Source: an uncultured Streptococcus sp. (GTDB taxonomy: Bacteria; Bacillota; Bacilli; Lactobacillales; Streptococcaceae). From it: a DNA stretch of 14,853 nucleotides. The position numbers and the translations under genes are program-made. Below the pieces are notes generated by a model, which was given only the letters and a program-made list of their open reading frames with translations, was not told the DNA's origin and made no database searches. Positions 1-6,770 of this stretch are shown here, piece after piece (position 1 is the stretch's first letter; each line of letters opens with the position of its first letter). The DNA is taken from the NCBI GenBank assembly GCA_902461025.1, contig CABPWC010000031.1, forward strand, positions 1 through 14,853. Direction: 5' to 3'.

Positions 1-49
1 CTTCTTCAATGTTTGGACGAATGATATAAAGAATTTCGTATTTAGCCAT
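1..49 (-). CDS. rpsF: 30S ribosomal protein S6, N-terminal fragment (runs off the left edge)
   Basis: Only the first 16 codons are in the window. They read MAKYEILYIIRPNIEE, which is the typical start of streptococcal ribosomal protein S6, a small-subunit protein that pairs with S18 in the platform of the 30S particle. The ATG lies at 47-49 and follows a strong AAGGAGG ribosome binding site (about 59-65) at good spacing. In Firmicutes rpsF usually heads an rpsF-ssb-rpsR operon, but the downstream genes lie outside the window. The identification rests on a short but distinctive N-terminus. Confidence 0.9.
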   Translation of the reverse strand, partial: MAKYEILYIIRPNIEE

Positions 50-123
50 TGATATGTTCCTCCTTTTGGTCTAATGACCCCAAGCCTTTGCAAGGGGTAA
101 GTGAGGTTTGCTCACAATAAACT

Positions 124-152
124 ATTATACTAGAAAAAAGTTTTTTTCGCAA
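124..152 (-). promoter_or_regulatory. rpsF promoter (-35 TTGCGA, 17 bp, -10 TATAAT)
   Basis: On the minus strand TTGCGA (147-152) is followed after exactly 17 bases by a perfect TATAAT (124-129). Transcription would begin near 117 and give a leader of about 68 nt before rpsF. The leader has two small inverted repeats, GTGAG/CTCAC and ACCCC/GGGGT. It lies only about 25 bases past the stop of the preceding gene, with no clear terminator between, so read-through from that gene is possible. Confidence 0.85.
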
Positions 153-177
153 GTAAAAAACAATGATAGTTTAATTT

Positions 178-834
178 TTAGAGTTTTTTTGCTGCAGTTT
201 TGGTAATTTCATCTACGAAAATATTCTCTTCTTCAAATTTCTTCTTCAAGGAACTAAGATCAATCGTTCCCTCAATTTGGACTTCGATAACAATCTTACC
301 ATCTTTACGTGGAATATTAACGGTATGAGAAATATTAAGATTTTCCTCAACGATTAAAGAAACAATCTTACCTAAAACTCCAACTTCATTTTCTGTGATA
401 AAACGAACACGGATTCCCTCTTCACCATAACCAGCGATTTCAAGAAAGGCACTGAATACATCACGATCTGTAATGACTCCATACAATTGTCCATTGTCAA
501 CAACTGGCAAAATACCAATCTTATTTTTAAGCATGAGATAAGTTGCATCTTCTAAACTTGCATAGCCTGAGACAGTAACAACATCTCGAATCATGACGTC
601 TTTTACTTTTGTCTTATTAAGCAGATAATTCATCTCGAAGATTGAAAGACTAGTCGCTTTTGAAGGACTAGCTTCAGCGATTGTCCCTTCTGTTACCAAG
701 CCTACTAATTTATCATTCTCAATAACAGGGAGACGGTGCAAACCTTGTTCGCGCATCAAATCTGCTGCGTGTGCAACAGTTGTATCAGGACTGATATAAA
801 CGACCTTGCGTGTCATAAAATCTTTAACTGCCAT
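178..834 (-). CDS. CBS-CBS-ACT domain protein, AcuB type
   Basis: This 218-residue soluble protein has two CBS motifs (about residues 7-60 and 78-133) followed by a C-terminal ACT-like domain (about 141-210). CBS pairs usually bind adenine nucleotides and ACT domains bind amino acids or other small ligands, so a sensor role is likely; there is no catalytic domain. The CBS-CBS-ACT order matches proteins annotated as AcuB, named after the Bacillus acetoin-utilisation locus, but no acuA or acuC is adjacent, so an acetoin role is unsupported. The ATG at 832-834 follows AAAGGAG (842-848) at 7 bases. It lies downstream of the branched-chain amino-acid importer on the same strand but has its own promoter. 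A link between an ACT ligand and imported amino acids is only speculation. Confidence 0.85.
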   Translation of the reverse strand: MAVKDFMTRKVVYISPDTTVAHAADLMREQGLHRLPVIENDKLVGLVTEGTIAEASPSKATSLSIFEMNYLLNKTKVKDVMIRDVVTVSGYASLEDATYLMLKNKIGILPVVDNGQLYGVITDRDVFSAFLEIAGYGEEGIRVRFITENEVGVLGKIVSLIVEENLNISHTVNIPRKDGKIVIEVQIEGTIDLSSLKKKFEEENIFVDEITKTAAKKL

Positions 835-862
835 AGGAAATCTCCTTTATGTTTATAGTTTT

Positions 863-891
863 ATTATACACTTTTTACGGAAAGCTATCAA
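863..891 (-). promoter_or_regulatory. Promoter of the AcuB-type gene (TTGATA, 17 bp, TATAAT)
   Basis: On the minus strand TTGATA (886-891) and TATAAT (863-868) are separated by exactly 17 bases. The start site would fall near 856 and the leader would be about 20 nt, just enough to hold the ribosome binding site. This makes the gene independent of the liv operon, which ends at a terminator immediately upstream. Confidence 0.85.
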
Positions 892-900
892 ACGCTTTCA
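887..900. promoter_or_regulatory. Possible CcpA cre site over the -35 element
   Basis: ATCAAACGCTTTCA on the plus strand matches the cre consensus (TGWAANCGNTNWCA) over its last ten bases, AACGCTTTCA, including the central CG. The first three bases deviate. It overlaps the -35 element, where bound CcpA would block polymerase. Acetoin-utilisation genes are CcpA targets in Bacillus, which makes the idea plausible. The match is incomplete, so this is a candidate only. Confidence 0.4.
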
Positions 901-940
901 TTTCTTTTTCAAGATTCAGAAAAATCTGAAGGACTTTACG

Positions 941-963
941 AAAAAGAGCTCAACTTAGAGCCC
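941..963 (-). terminator. Rho-independent terminator of the liv operon
   Basis: Read on the minus strand, GGGCTC (958-963), a six-base loop and GAGCTC (946-951) form a six-pair stem with one G-T wobble, followed directly by TTTTT (941-945). It lies about 130 bases after the livF stop and before the promoter of the AcuB-type gene. A second small hairpin, TTCAGA/TCTGAA with a four-base loop, lies just beyond it at 915-930. Confidence 0.7.
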
Positions 964-982
964 TTAATTTTATACTTATGTA

Positions 983-1098
983 GATTGTATGATTGCTTTG
1001 CAATCTTTATCCGCCGACTAAAAAGCTCCCCCAGACTAATGTGGATTGCGTGCGCAATCTCCATCCACAACCTAAACTAGTCTCCCAGACTAGTTTAG
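983..1098 (-). repeat. Cluster of three palindromes in the 3' region of livF
   Basis: Three inverted repeats follow one another. CTAAACTAGTCT (1072-1083) and AGACTAGTTTAG (1087-1098) form a perfect 12-bp stem that contains the livF stop codon. GATTGCG (1044-1050) and CGCAATC (1053-1059) form a 7-bp stem, which an outer GTGGAT/ATCCAC pair (1041-1046 and 1063-1068) can replace. GATTGC (991-996) and GCAATC (1000-1005) form a 6-bp stem. AGACTA recurs at 1033-1038, so the 1078-1083 arm has two possible partners. None has a poly-T, so these are not the terminator itself. The region may protect the 3' end of the mRNA or be a short interspersed repeat. Confidence 0.7.
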
Positions 1099-1805
1099 CC
1101 ACCTAGATATGCTTTTCTGACTTCGTCTGACGCTGCGAGTTCTTTTCCTGTTCCTGATAGGACAATCTTGCCTGTTTCAAGAACATATCCTCGGTCAGCG
1201 ATGGCTAGTGCTTTATTAGCATTTTGCTCAATCAAGAGAACGGTTGTTCCTTGTTTTTGAATATCTTGGATGATATCAAAAATTTCTTGGATAAAAATCG
1301 GAGCAAGTCCCATTGATGGTTCATCTAATAAAAGAAGTTTAGGAGTTGACATGAGTGCACGTCCCATGGCAAGCATCTGCTGTTCTCCACCAGATAGAGT
1401 AGCCGCATCTTGATTTTTACGTTCTTCCAAACGAGGGAAACGAGAGAAGACTTTCTTCAAATTTGCTTGATTCTCTTCACGATTTTTCTTAAGAAAGGCT
1501 CCCATCTCCAAGTTTTCCAAAACAGTCAAACCAGGGAAGACATGACGTCCTTCTGGAACTTGTGAAAGACCTGATGCTACAATCTTCTGTGCAGGCATTT
1601 TTTGGATTTCTTGTCCCAAAAATTCAATCTTACCAGAACTTGGACGTACAAGGCCTGATAATGTTCGAAGAATAGTAGTTTTACCAGCACCGTTGGCACC
1701 GATAAGTGAAACAACTTCTCCTTCATTAACTTCAAAGCTCACATCACGTACAGCTTGAATCATACCGTAGTGAACTGAGAGGTTTTCAACTTTTAACATA
1801 GACAT
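1095..1805 (-). CDS. livF: Branched-chain amino-acid ABC transporter ATP-binding protein LivF
   Basis: This 236-residue ATPase is one of the two nucleotide-binding subunits of the HAAT-family importer for leucine, isoleucine and valine. It acts on the cytoplasmic face of the membrane with LivG. Walker A (GANGAGKT) is at residues 36-43, the ABC signature LSGGEQQ at 137-143 and Walker B with DEP at 157-163. The His-switch segment is also present. The ATG overlaps the livG stop by one base (TAATG), which suggests translational coupling, and GGAGG lies 9 bases upstream. A second ATG two codons inside is possible but less well spaced. It is the last gene of the livJHMGF operon. The length is normal for LivF and the gene is intact. 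Confidence 0.95.
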   Translation of the reverse strand: MSMLKVENLSVHYGMIQAVRDVSFEVNEGEVVSLIGANGAGKTTILRTLSGLVRPSSGKIEFLGQEIQKMPAQKIVASGLSQVPEGRHVFPGLTVLENLEMGAFLKKNREENQANLKKVFSRFPRLEERKNQDAATLSGGEQQMLAMGRALMSTPKLLLLDEPSMGLAPIFIQEIFDIIQDIQKQGTTVLLIEQNANKALAIADRGYVLETGKIVLSGTGKELAASDEVRKAYLGG

Positions 1806-2569
1806 TAGGCTTCACCTCCAAGATAAGCTTCGATAACACGTTTATTGCTCTTGATTTCATCTGGTGTCCCATGAGCAATCAAACGACCGTACTCTAGAAC
1901 ATAGATTCGCTCCGTAACTTCCATAACCAAGTTCATATCATGTTCAATCAGCATGATGGTAATCTTGAATTCATCCTTGATGCGACGGATCAACTCAGTC
2001 AATTCTGCAGTTTCTTGTGGGTTCATACCTGCTGCTGGCTCATCCAAGAAGAGAATTTTAGGCTCTGTAGCAAGGGCGCGAACAATTTCCAAACGACGTT
2101 GTTGCCCATAGGCTAAGTTTTTAGCTAAGGTTTCAGCATCACCATCTAAATCAAAGATTTTTAGTAATTCTAAGGCTTTAGCTTTTAATTCTTTTTCATT
2201 CTTATAAAAAACTGGTAAGCGCAAGAAACTTGCAAAAACATGTTGTTTATGATGGTTACTAAATGCAATAAGAACGTTATCCAAAACTGTCAAGTCTTTA
2301 AAGAGACGGATGTTTTGGAAGGTACGCCCTAAACCAAGAGATGCGATTTTATAAGGTTGCTTACCATTTAATAAGTGACCATCCAAGGTTACTGTTCCTT
2401 CGCTTGGTTCATAAACTCCTGTCAGCAAGTTGAAAAGAGTTGTTTTCCCAGCTCCGTTCGGTCCAATCAAGCCAACAAGTTCACCTTCGTTCAATTCTAG
2501 AGTTACATCTCCAACAGCAGTCAGACCACCAAAATGCTTGGTTAACTGTTTTACTTCAAGTAATGCCAT
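1805..2569 (-). CDS. livG: Branched-chain amino-acid ABC transporter ATP-binding protein LivG
   Basis: This 254-residue ATPase is the partner of LivF. Walker A (GPNGAGKT) is at residues 36-43. The signature has the LivG-typical form LAYGQQRR rather than LSGGQ, and LFLDEPAAGMNPQE contains the Walker B motif and D-loop. The C-terminal ~20 residues, ending EAYLGGEA, are usual in this subfamily. Its ATG overlaps the livM stop as TAATG and its own stop overlaps the livF start the same way. The M-G-F genes are therefore packed for coupled translation. The heterodimer with LivF would power uptake of branched-chain amino acids captured by LivJ. Confidence 0.95.
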   Translation of the reverse strand: MALLEVKQLTKHFGGLTAVGDVTLELNEGELVGLIGPNGAGKTTLFNLLTGVYEPSEGTVTLDGHLLNGKQPYKIASLGLGRTFQNIRLFKDLTVLDNVLIAFSNHHKQHVFASFLRLPVFYKNEKELKAKALELLKIFDLDGDAETLAKNLAYGQQRRLEIVRALATEPKILFLDEPAAGMNPQETAELTELIRRIKDEFKITIMLIEHDMNLVMEVTERIYVLEYGRLIAHGTPDEIKSNKRVIEAYLGGEA

Positions 2570-3525
2570 TAGTTTTGTCCCTCCTTCTTACCTTTTTTAA
2601 AGAGTCTTGATAGACTCAATTCCCATGTTCCTAGAAGGCCTCCTGGTCTGAAGATCATAACAAGTACCAAGGCCAAAGCATAGATAATCATACGAACGCT
2701 GGCCACGTCTTGAAGAAGCATGTTCAAAATACCAAGAACAATCGCAGCAACAATTGCTCCTGTAATTGATCCCAAACCACCAAATACAACGATAATTAAA
2801 ACGTTGATAGAATTGATAAAGCTATAATCCTTAGGCACAACAGAACCGATAAATCCTGCTTGAAGGGAACCTGCAATACTTGCAGTCATAGCTCCAAAGA
2901 CAAATGCGATAATTTTGATTTTTGTTGTATTGACTCCGACAGACTCTGCTGCAATTTCATCTTCACGAACAGACAAGGTTAAACGACCGATTGGACTACG
3001 AAGGAAATTCAGCGTTGCAATTGTCGTAATCACGGCAAAAATGTATACCATTTGCCAATTAGTAAAGTTTGGAATACCAAGGATACCAGCAGCTCCGTTT
3101 GTTAAATCACCACCATTGACGATTAGGATACGGATAATTTCAGCAACCCCAAGTGTCGCAACTGCAAGGTAATCCCCCTTCAAACGAAGGGTAGGAATTC
3201 CAACGACCAAAGCAACCAAACCAGCAATAATAGCACCAAGTAACATAGCTCCAAAAAAGGCACCATAAGTTGGAGATTTAGAGCCAATAATGGCTGCTGC
3301 ATAGGCACCGATAGCCATGAACCCAGCATGTCCAAGAGAAAATTGACCAGAAAAACCAACGATAAGGTTAAGTCCTACTGCAAGAATAATATTGATACCG
3401 ATTTGTTCTAGAATCTGAATATGGAAAAGGTTTAAAATACCAAACGAAACTAATAAGCTAATCACACCATATCCAAGCAACAAAAGGAGCAACCAGAGAA
3501 TATTAACTTTTAAATTTTCTTTCAT
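2569..3525 (-). CDS. livM: Branched-chain amino-acid ABC transporter permease LivM
   Basis: This 318-residue integral membrane protein has about eight to ten hydrophobic segments. It carries the family motif NLIVGFSGQFSLGHAGF near residue 55, and a short basic tail (LFKKGKKEGQN) ends on the cytoplasmic side. A charged loop containing SVREDEIAAESVGVN (around residue 185) matches the coupling-loop region that contacts the ATPases. It pairs with LivH to form the pore. The ATG at 3523-3525 comes only 3 bases after the livH stop, and a GAAGGTG ribosome binding site lies at the end of livH. An open frame on the opposite strand inside this gene is a shadow. Confidence 0.95.
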   Translation of the reverse strand: MKENLKVNILWLLLLLLGYGVISLLVSFGILNLFHIQILEQIGINIILAVGLNLIVGFSGQFSLGHAGFMAIGAYAAAIIGSKSPTYGAFFGAMLLGAIIAGLVALVVGIPTLRLKGDYLAVATLGVAEIIRILIVNGGDLTNGAAGILGIPNFTNWQMVYIFAVITTIATLNFLRSPIGRLTLSVREDEIAAESVGVNTTKIKIIAFVFGAMTASIAGSLQAGFIGSVVPKDYSFINSINVLIIVVFGGLGSITGAIVAAIVLGILNMLLQDVASVRMIIYALALVLVMIFRPGGLLGTWELSLSRLFKKGKKEGQN

Positions 3526-3528
3526 TGT

Positions 3529-4398
3529 TTACACCTTCTCTTTCACATTCTTACCAAGGATACCAGCTGGACGAACAATCAAGATCAATAGCAAGATTCC
3601 GTACACGATAGCATCACGGAAATCTGACATTCCGAAGGCTGTTGCAAAAGTTTCCAATAGTCCGATTACAAAACCTCCAAGAGCTGCACCAGGAATAATA
3701 CCGATACCACCTAAAACGGCAGCCACGAATGATTTAATACCCGGAGTCATTCCCATCAATGGTTCAAGAGAGTTGTAGTAAAGGGCAATCAAGACACCTG
3801 CTGCACCAGCCAAAGCTGAACCTAAGGCAAAGGTGAAACTGATTGTACGGTTTACGTTGATCCCCATCAATTGAGCTGCATCACTATCTACAGATACGGC
3901 ACGCATAGCTTTCCCCATTTTTGTTTTTTGCACGATGAGTTGCAAAAGAATCATCAAGACAATCGAAACAGTCAAAATCAATAATTGAATATTTGTTAGA
4001 CTGATTGGACCCAAGTCATAACGAACTGTTTGGATTGCTTGAGGGAAGGCACGTGTATTGGCACCAACTAAATAGACCATCCCGTACTCAAGCAAGAAGG
4101 ACACCCCGATAGCAGTAATCAATACAGAGATACGAGTGGAATGACGTAGCGGACGGTAGGCTAAAAACTCAATGATAACACCGAGGATAGCTGAACCAAT
4201 CATGGATAAAATTAAGGCTAAAAAGAAATTTAAATGGAGGGCATTGATCAAGAAATAACCCATGAAAGCACCCATCATATAAATATCACCATGGGCAAAG
4301 TTAATCAGCTTGATAATTCCATAAACCATAGTATAACCCAGGGCTAGCAAGGCATAGACACTACCCAAGATTAAACCATTGACAAGTTGTTGAAGCAT
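3529..4398 (-). CDS. livH: Branched-chain amino-acid ABC transporter permease LivH
   Basis: This permease has 289 residues and about eight membrane segments, with the family hallmark INFAHGDIYMMGAF near residues 32-48. I chose the ATG at 4396-4398, giving MLQQLVNGLILGS. A GTG three codons upstream is in frame, but the purine-rich ribosome binding site (AAAGAG) would then abut the start, whereas it is 8 bases from the ATG. The conserved RAVSVDSDAAQLMGI segment in the second half is the likely ATPase-contacting loop. It forms the membrane channel with LivM. A hairpin separates it from livJ, the usual place for binding-protein mRNA to be made in excess. Confidence 0.95.
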   Translation of the reverse strand: MLQQLVNGLILGSVYALLALGYTMVYGIIKLINFAHGDIYMMGAFMGYFLINALHLNFFLALILSMIGSAILGVIIEFLAYRPLRHSTRISVLITAIGVSFLLEYGMVYLVGANTRAFPQAIQTVRYDLGPISLTNIQLLILTVSIVLMILLQLIVQKTKMGKAMRAVSVDSDAAQLMGINVNRTISFTFALGSALAGAAGVLIALYYNSLEPLMGMTPGIKSFVAAVLGGIGIIPGAALGGFVIGLLETFATAFGMSDFRDAIVYGILLLILIVRPAGILGKNVKEKV

Positions 4399-4469
4399 AT
4401 GGTTCACTCTTTCTAAGTTTTATTTTTAGGATTTTATAAAAAAATAATCCCTTTATAAATACCGAAACA

Positions 4470-4493
4470 GGGAGTGAGTAAAAGCTCATTCCC
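4470..4493 (-). terminator. Hairpin between livJ and livH (attenuator or RNA-stability element)
   Basis: Minus-strand GGGAATGAG (4485-4493) pairs with CTCACTCCC (4470-4478) around a six-base loop: nine positions with one internal mismatch. The bases after it (TGTTTCGG) are not a true poly-T tract, so full termination is unlikely. A second AT-rich inverted repeat (GGATT/AATCC) lies just downstream at about 4428-4450. Such hairpins commonly lower expression of the membrane genes relative to the binding protein by stabilising the 5' mRNA or by partial termination. Confidence 0.65.
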
Positions 4494-4513
4494 CATTTAC
4501 GATATCTATAAAA

Positions 4514-5674
4514 TTAAGGCTTTACGACTTCTGCCGCATCTACTTTACCATTATTCATGGTCATCATGAAGGCTGTTTTCACAGTGTTATGATCTGCATC
4601 AAAGCTTGTTTGACCTGTAACACCTTCGAAGTTTTGTGTTTTAGCAAGATTGTTCTTGATATCAACTGAAGTTTTTGCACCTTTTGCTGCATTAGCTACA
4701 AGGTAAACTGAGTCATAAGCAAGAGCTGCAAATGTTGAAGGATCTTCGTTATATTTTGCACGATAAGCTTCAAGGAAGGCTTTTGCTTTATCCGAAACAT
4801 CAACAGTCGTTGAGAATCCTGAGATGAAGTAGATATTTGATGCACGTTCAGCAGTTGCTTGTTGAACAAATTCTGCACCGTTAAATCCGTCACCACCAAT
4901 GATTGGCTTATCAATTCCCATACCACGAGCTTGGTTTACAATCTTACCAGCTTCTGTGTAGTAACCTGGCAATACGATTGCATCAAAGTCTTTATCTTTG
5001 ATTTTTGTCAAAGCTGCTTGGAAGTCTGTATCACCTGATACAAATGTTTCGTCTGCTACGATTTCACCTTTGAATGAATCACGGAAAGATTTTGCAATAC
5101 CTTTAGCGTAGTCACTTGAGTTATCTGTATACAAGACCACTTTCTTAGCGTTCAATTTATTTGAAACGTAGTTTGAGATGATTTTTCCTTGGAAACTATC
5201 TTGGAATGTTCCGATGAAGAGGAAATCTTGACCTTTTGTCAAACCATCTTGAGTAGCACTTGGAGAAATCAATGGAACTCCAGCTTGTGTAGCATTTGCT
5301 ACTGCCGCTGCAGTTGCACCTGAAGTCGCAGGTCCTACGATAGCTGCTACCTTAGATTGAGTCACAAGGTTTGTTGAAACAGAAGCAGCTTCAGCAGTTT
5401 CAGATTTGTTATCTTTGTCGACTACTTCGATTTGTTTTCCATCGATACCACCTGCTGCGTTGATTTCATCAACTGCAAGTTGAGCACCCTTTTGCTCAGA
5501 AGTACCGTAAGATGCTACAGCACCAGTTTCTTCGAAGTTGAAACCAATTTTTACGACTTTTTCATCGATTGGGTTACCAGTTGTGTTTGAAGCTCCTGAC
5601 TTCACTTCCCCACAAGCGGCTAAAAGAGCTGTACTTGCAAGAGCTACAAGTGACAATGCAAATTTTTTCTTCAT
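4514..5674 (-). CDS. livJ: Branched-chain amino-acid-binding lipoprotein LivJ
   Basis: This 386-residue solute-binding protein captures leucine, isoleucine and valine outside the membrane and delivers them to LivHM. The N-terminus MKKKFALSLVALASTALLAAC is a lipoprotein signal peptide with lipobox LAAC; Cys21 would be lipidated. The mature part is a two-lobe periplasmic-binding fold of type I (Peripla_BP_6), with VAAIVGPATSGAT and LAYDSVYL as typical blocks. The start is the ATG at 5672-5674, preceded by AAGGAGA. A TTG eight codons upstream is in frame, but it would put that ribosome binding site inside the coding sequence. It has its own strong promoter with a CodY box and is the first gene of the operon. 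Confidence 0.95.
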   Translation of the reverse strand: MKKKFALSLVALASTALLAACGEVKSGASNTTGNPIDEKVVKIGFNFEETGAVASYGTSEQKGAQLAVDEINAAGGIDGKQIEVVDKDNKSETAEAASVSTNLVTQSKVAAIVGPATSGATAAAVANATQAGVPLISPSATQDGLTKGQDFLFIGTFQDSFQGKIISNYVSNKLNAKKVVLYTDNSSDYAKGIAKSFRDSFKGEIVADETFVSGDTDFQAALTKIKDKDFDAIVLPGYYTEAGKIVNQARGMGIDKPIIGGDGFNGAEFVQQATAERASNIYFISGFSTTVDVSDKAKAFLEAYRAKYNEDPSTFAALAYDSVYLVANAAKGAKTSVDIKNNLAKTQNFEGVTGQTSFDADHNTVKTAFMMTMNNGKVDAAEVVKP

Positions 5675-5716
5675 ATTTGTCTCCTTATTAATGTTCAATT
5701 TAAATTACATGTTAAG

Positions 5717-5745
5717 AATATACCGAATTATCAGAAAATTGTCAA
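5717..5745 (-). promoter_or_regulatory. livJ promoter (TTGACA, 17 bp, TATATT)
   Basis: On the minus strand a consensus TTGACA (5740-5745) and TATATT (5717-5722) are 17 bases apart. The start site would be near 5710, with a leader of about 35 nt. The -35 lies only about 19 bases past the ylbG stop, and I see no terminator between, so ylbG transcripts may also run into the liv operon. Confidence 0.9.
5726..5740. promoter_or_regulatory. CodY box in the livJ promoter
   Basis: AATTATCAGAAAATT on the plus strand matches the 15-base CodY consensus AATTTTCWGAAAATT at 14 of 15 positions. It fills most of the spacer between -10 and -35, so bound CodY would exclude RNA polymerase. CodY responds to branched-chain amino acids, and from what I know of the family the liv genes are CodY targets in streptococci. 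The site closes a feedback loop: plentiful substrate represses its importer. Confidence 0.88.
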
Positions 5746-5763
5746 CAAGTTTCTCTCACTTTT

Positions 5764-6033
5764 TTAAATGATAACGTTTTCGCTTGTTTTATATAGGTTT
5801 CCAACGAAAGGAGTTTCCAATTCTTGGATATGACAAACTCTCACTTTCTTGATAAATTTCTCTTTTCCTAAACGATTTACCAGCTCTTCTACTTCCTCTG
5901 TTGGGACATAAAGTTGTAGGTAACGATGTTTTTTTGAGTGGTAACAAATATCACCATAATTTGCGAGTTTTTTAGCATCGCGATTATAGTATAAATAGAT
6001 AATCAGACCAGACCGATTCTCTTTTTGAAACAT
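5764..6033 (-). CDS. ylbG: YlbG/UPF0298 family (DUF2129) small protein
   Basis: This 89-residue cytosolic protein matches the YlbG family by its sequence pattern: SGLIIYLYYNRDAKKL near the start, then YHSKKHRYLQLYV and a C-terminal PFVGNLY. The family is small, conserved in Firmicutes and of unknown biochemical function; I do not assign one. The ATG at 6031-6033 follows a GAAGGAAG ribosome binding site. The length is usual for the family. It sits between clpP and livJ, with its own extended -10 promoter placed at the clpP terminator and no evident terminator of its own. Confidence 0.85.
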   Translation of the reverse strand: MFQKENRSGLIIYLYYNRDAKKLANYGDICYHSKKHRYLQLYVPTEEVEELVNRLGKEKFIKKVRVCHIQELETPFVGNLYKTSENVII

Positions 6034-6064
6034 AATTCAACTTCCTTCTTACAATCTTCCTTCT

Positions 6065-6073
6065 ATTATATCA
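6065..6073 (-). promoter_or_regulatory. ylbG promoter, extended -10 TGATATAAT at the clpP terminator
   Basis: The minus strand reads TGATATAAT, a full TGn extended -10, and its first T is the last base of the poly-T of the clpP terminator. The position of a -35 at 17 bases falls in the terminator loop and reads TCGACT (4 of 6). The leader would be about 25 nt. Confidence 0.75.
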
Positions 6074-6098
6074 AAAAAAACAAGCTCAGTCGAGCTTG
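6073..6098 (-). terminator. clpP terminator
   Basis: On the minus strand CAAGCTC (6092-6098), loop GACT and GAGCTTG (6081-6087) form a perfect 7-bp stem, followed by eight T (6073-6080). It lies about 11 bases past the clpP stop and is a textbook intrinsic terminator. Confidence 0.92.
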
Positions 6099-6108
6099 CT
6101 TCAGTAGT

Positions 6109-6699
6109 TTAATTCAAAGAATTATTGGCCATAATTTCGTCAATAAAACCGTAGTCAAGAGTTTCTTGAGCGCTCATCCAGTAATCACGTTCAGCATCTT
6201 TATGAATTTGTTCAACAGATTTGCCAGAGTTATCTGCTAGGATTTGCTCCAAAGTTTTACGAGTTTTAAGTAAGTGTTCAGCAGCGATGGCCATATCAGT
6301 CTGCTGAGTACCACCACCTGTACCACCCATTGGTTGGTGAATCATGTATTCTGCATTTGGAAGCATGAAACGTTTGCCCTTTGCTCCACTTGAAGCAATA
6401 ATTGTACCCATTGAGGCTGCCATTCCCATAACGATAGTTTGGACATCTGCCTTGATAAAGTTCATAGTATCAACGATTGCCAAACCAGCTGATACAGAAC
6501 CTCCAGGAGTGTTTACATAAAGGTAAATATCTTTTGTACTATCTTGGGCATCCAAGAAAAGCAATTGGGCGATAACTGAGTTTGCCATATTGTCTTCGAC
6601 TGGTCCAGTCAACATGATAATGCGGTCCTTAAGAAGACGTGAGTAAATGTCATACGAGCGTTCTCCACGACTTGTTTGTTCAATAACTACAGGAATCAT
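6109..6699 (-). CDS. clpP: ATP-dependent Clp protease proteolytic subunit ClpP
   Basis: This 196-residue serine peptidase assembles as a tetradecameric barrel and degrades proteins fed to it by Clp ATPases. The catalytic triad is visible as Ser96 (GMAASMG), His121 (MIHQP) and Asp172 (ERD), and the substrate-binding block NTPGGSVSAG is at residues 63-72. Length and N-terminus (MIPVVIEQTSRGERSYDIYSRL) are normal. The ATG at 6697-6699 follows AAAAGGAGAAATGA. A CtsR operator over the promoter predicts heat-shock and stress induction. It is flanked by terminators, so it is probably a single-gene transcript. In pneumococci ClpP is also linked to competence and virulence. Confidence 0.97.
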   Translation of the reverse strand: MIPVVIEQTSRGERSYDIYSRLLKDRIIMLTGPVEDNMANSVIAQLLFLDAQDSTKDIYLYVNTPGGSVSAGLAIVDTMNFIKADVQTIVMGMAASMGTIIASSGAKGKRFMLPNAEYMIHQPMGGTGGGTQQTDMAIAAEHLLKTRKTLEQILADNSGKSVEQIHKDAERDYWMSAQETLDYGFIDEIMANNSLN

Positions 6700-6741
6700 T
6701 CATTTCTCCTTTTGATTTCTAATTTCTTTGTTAATAGGATT

Positions 6742-6770
6742 ATTATATATTTTTGGTCAAAAAAGGTCAA
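6742..6770 (-). promoter_or_regulatory. clpP promoter (TTGACC, 17 bp, TATAAT)
   Basis: Minus-strand TTGACC (6765-6770) and TATAAT (6742-6747) are 17 bases apart. The -35 is itself part of the CtsR repeat. The leader would be about 36 nt. Confidence 0.88.

Noticed and set aside
50..118. S6:S18-binding autoregulatory leader in front of rpsF
   Set aside because: Two small hairpins exist, but I do not find the CCG-containing bulge expected of the described motif, so I do not call it.
178..834. Acetoin catabolism cluster
   Set aside because: Only an AcuB-like CBS-ACT protein is present; no acuA, acuC or acetoin dehydrogenase genes are nearby.
2915..3172. Plus-strand open frame inside livM (85 codons), and similar frames in upp, livJ, clpP, comEB, degV, merR and spxB
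   Set aside because: They lie wholly or almost wholly in other frames of genes with clear family motifs, match no family I recognise and lack ribosome binding sites.
5675..5698. TTG start extending livJ by eight residues
   Set aside because: It would place the AAGGAGA ribosome binding site inside the gene and put MNINKETN ahead of a normal lipoprotein signal peptide. The same reasoning removed upstream TTG or GTG starts for upp, livH and the flavoprotein gene.
5538..5771. Plus-strand frame across the livJ start and promoter
   Set aside because: It covers the livJ signal peptide and the CodY/promoter region on the other strand; composition and position mark it as a shadow.
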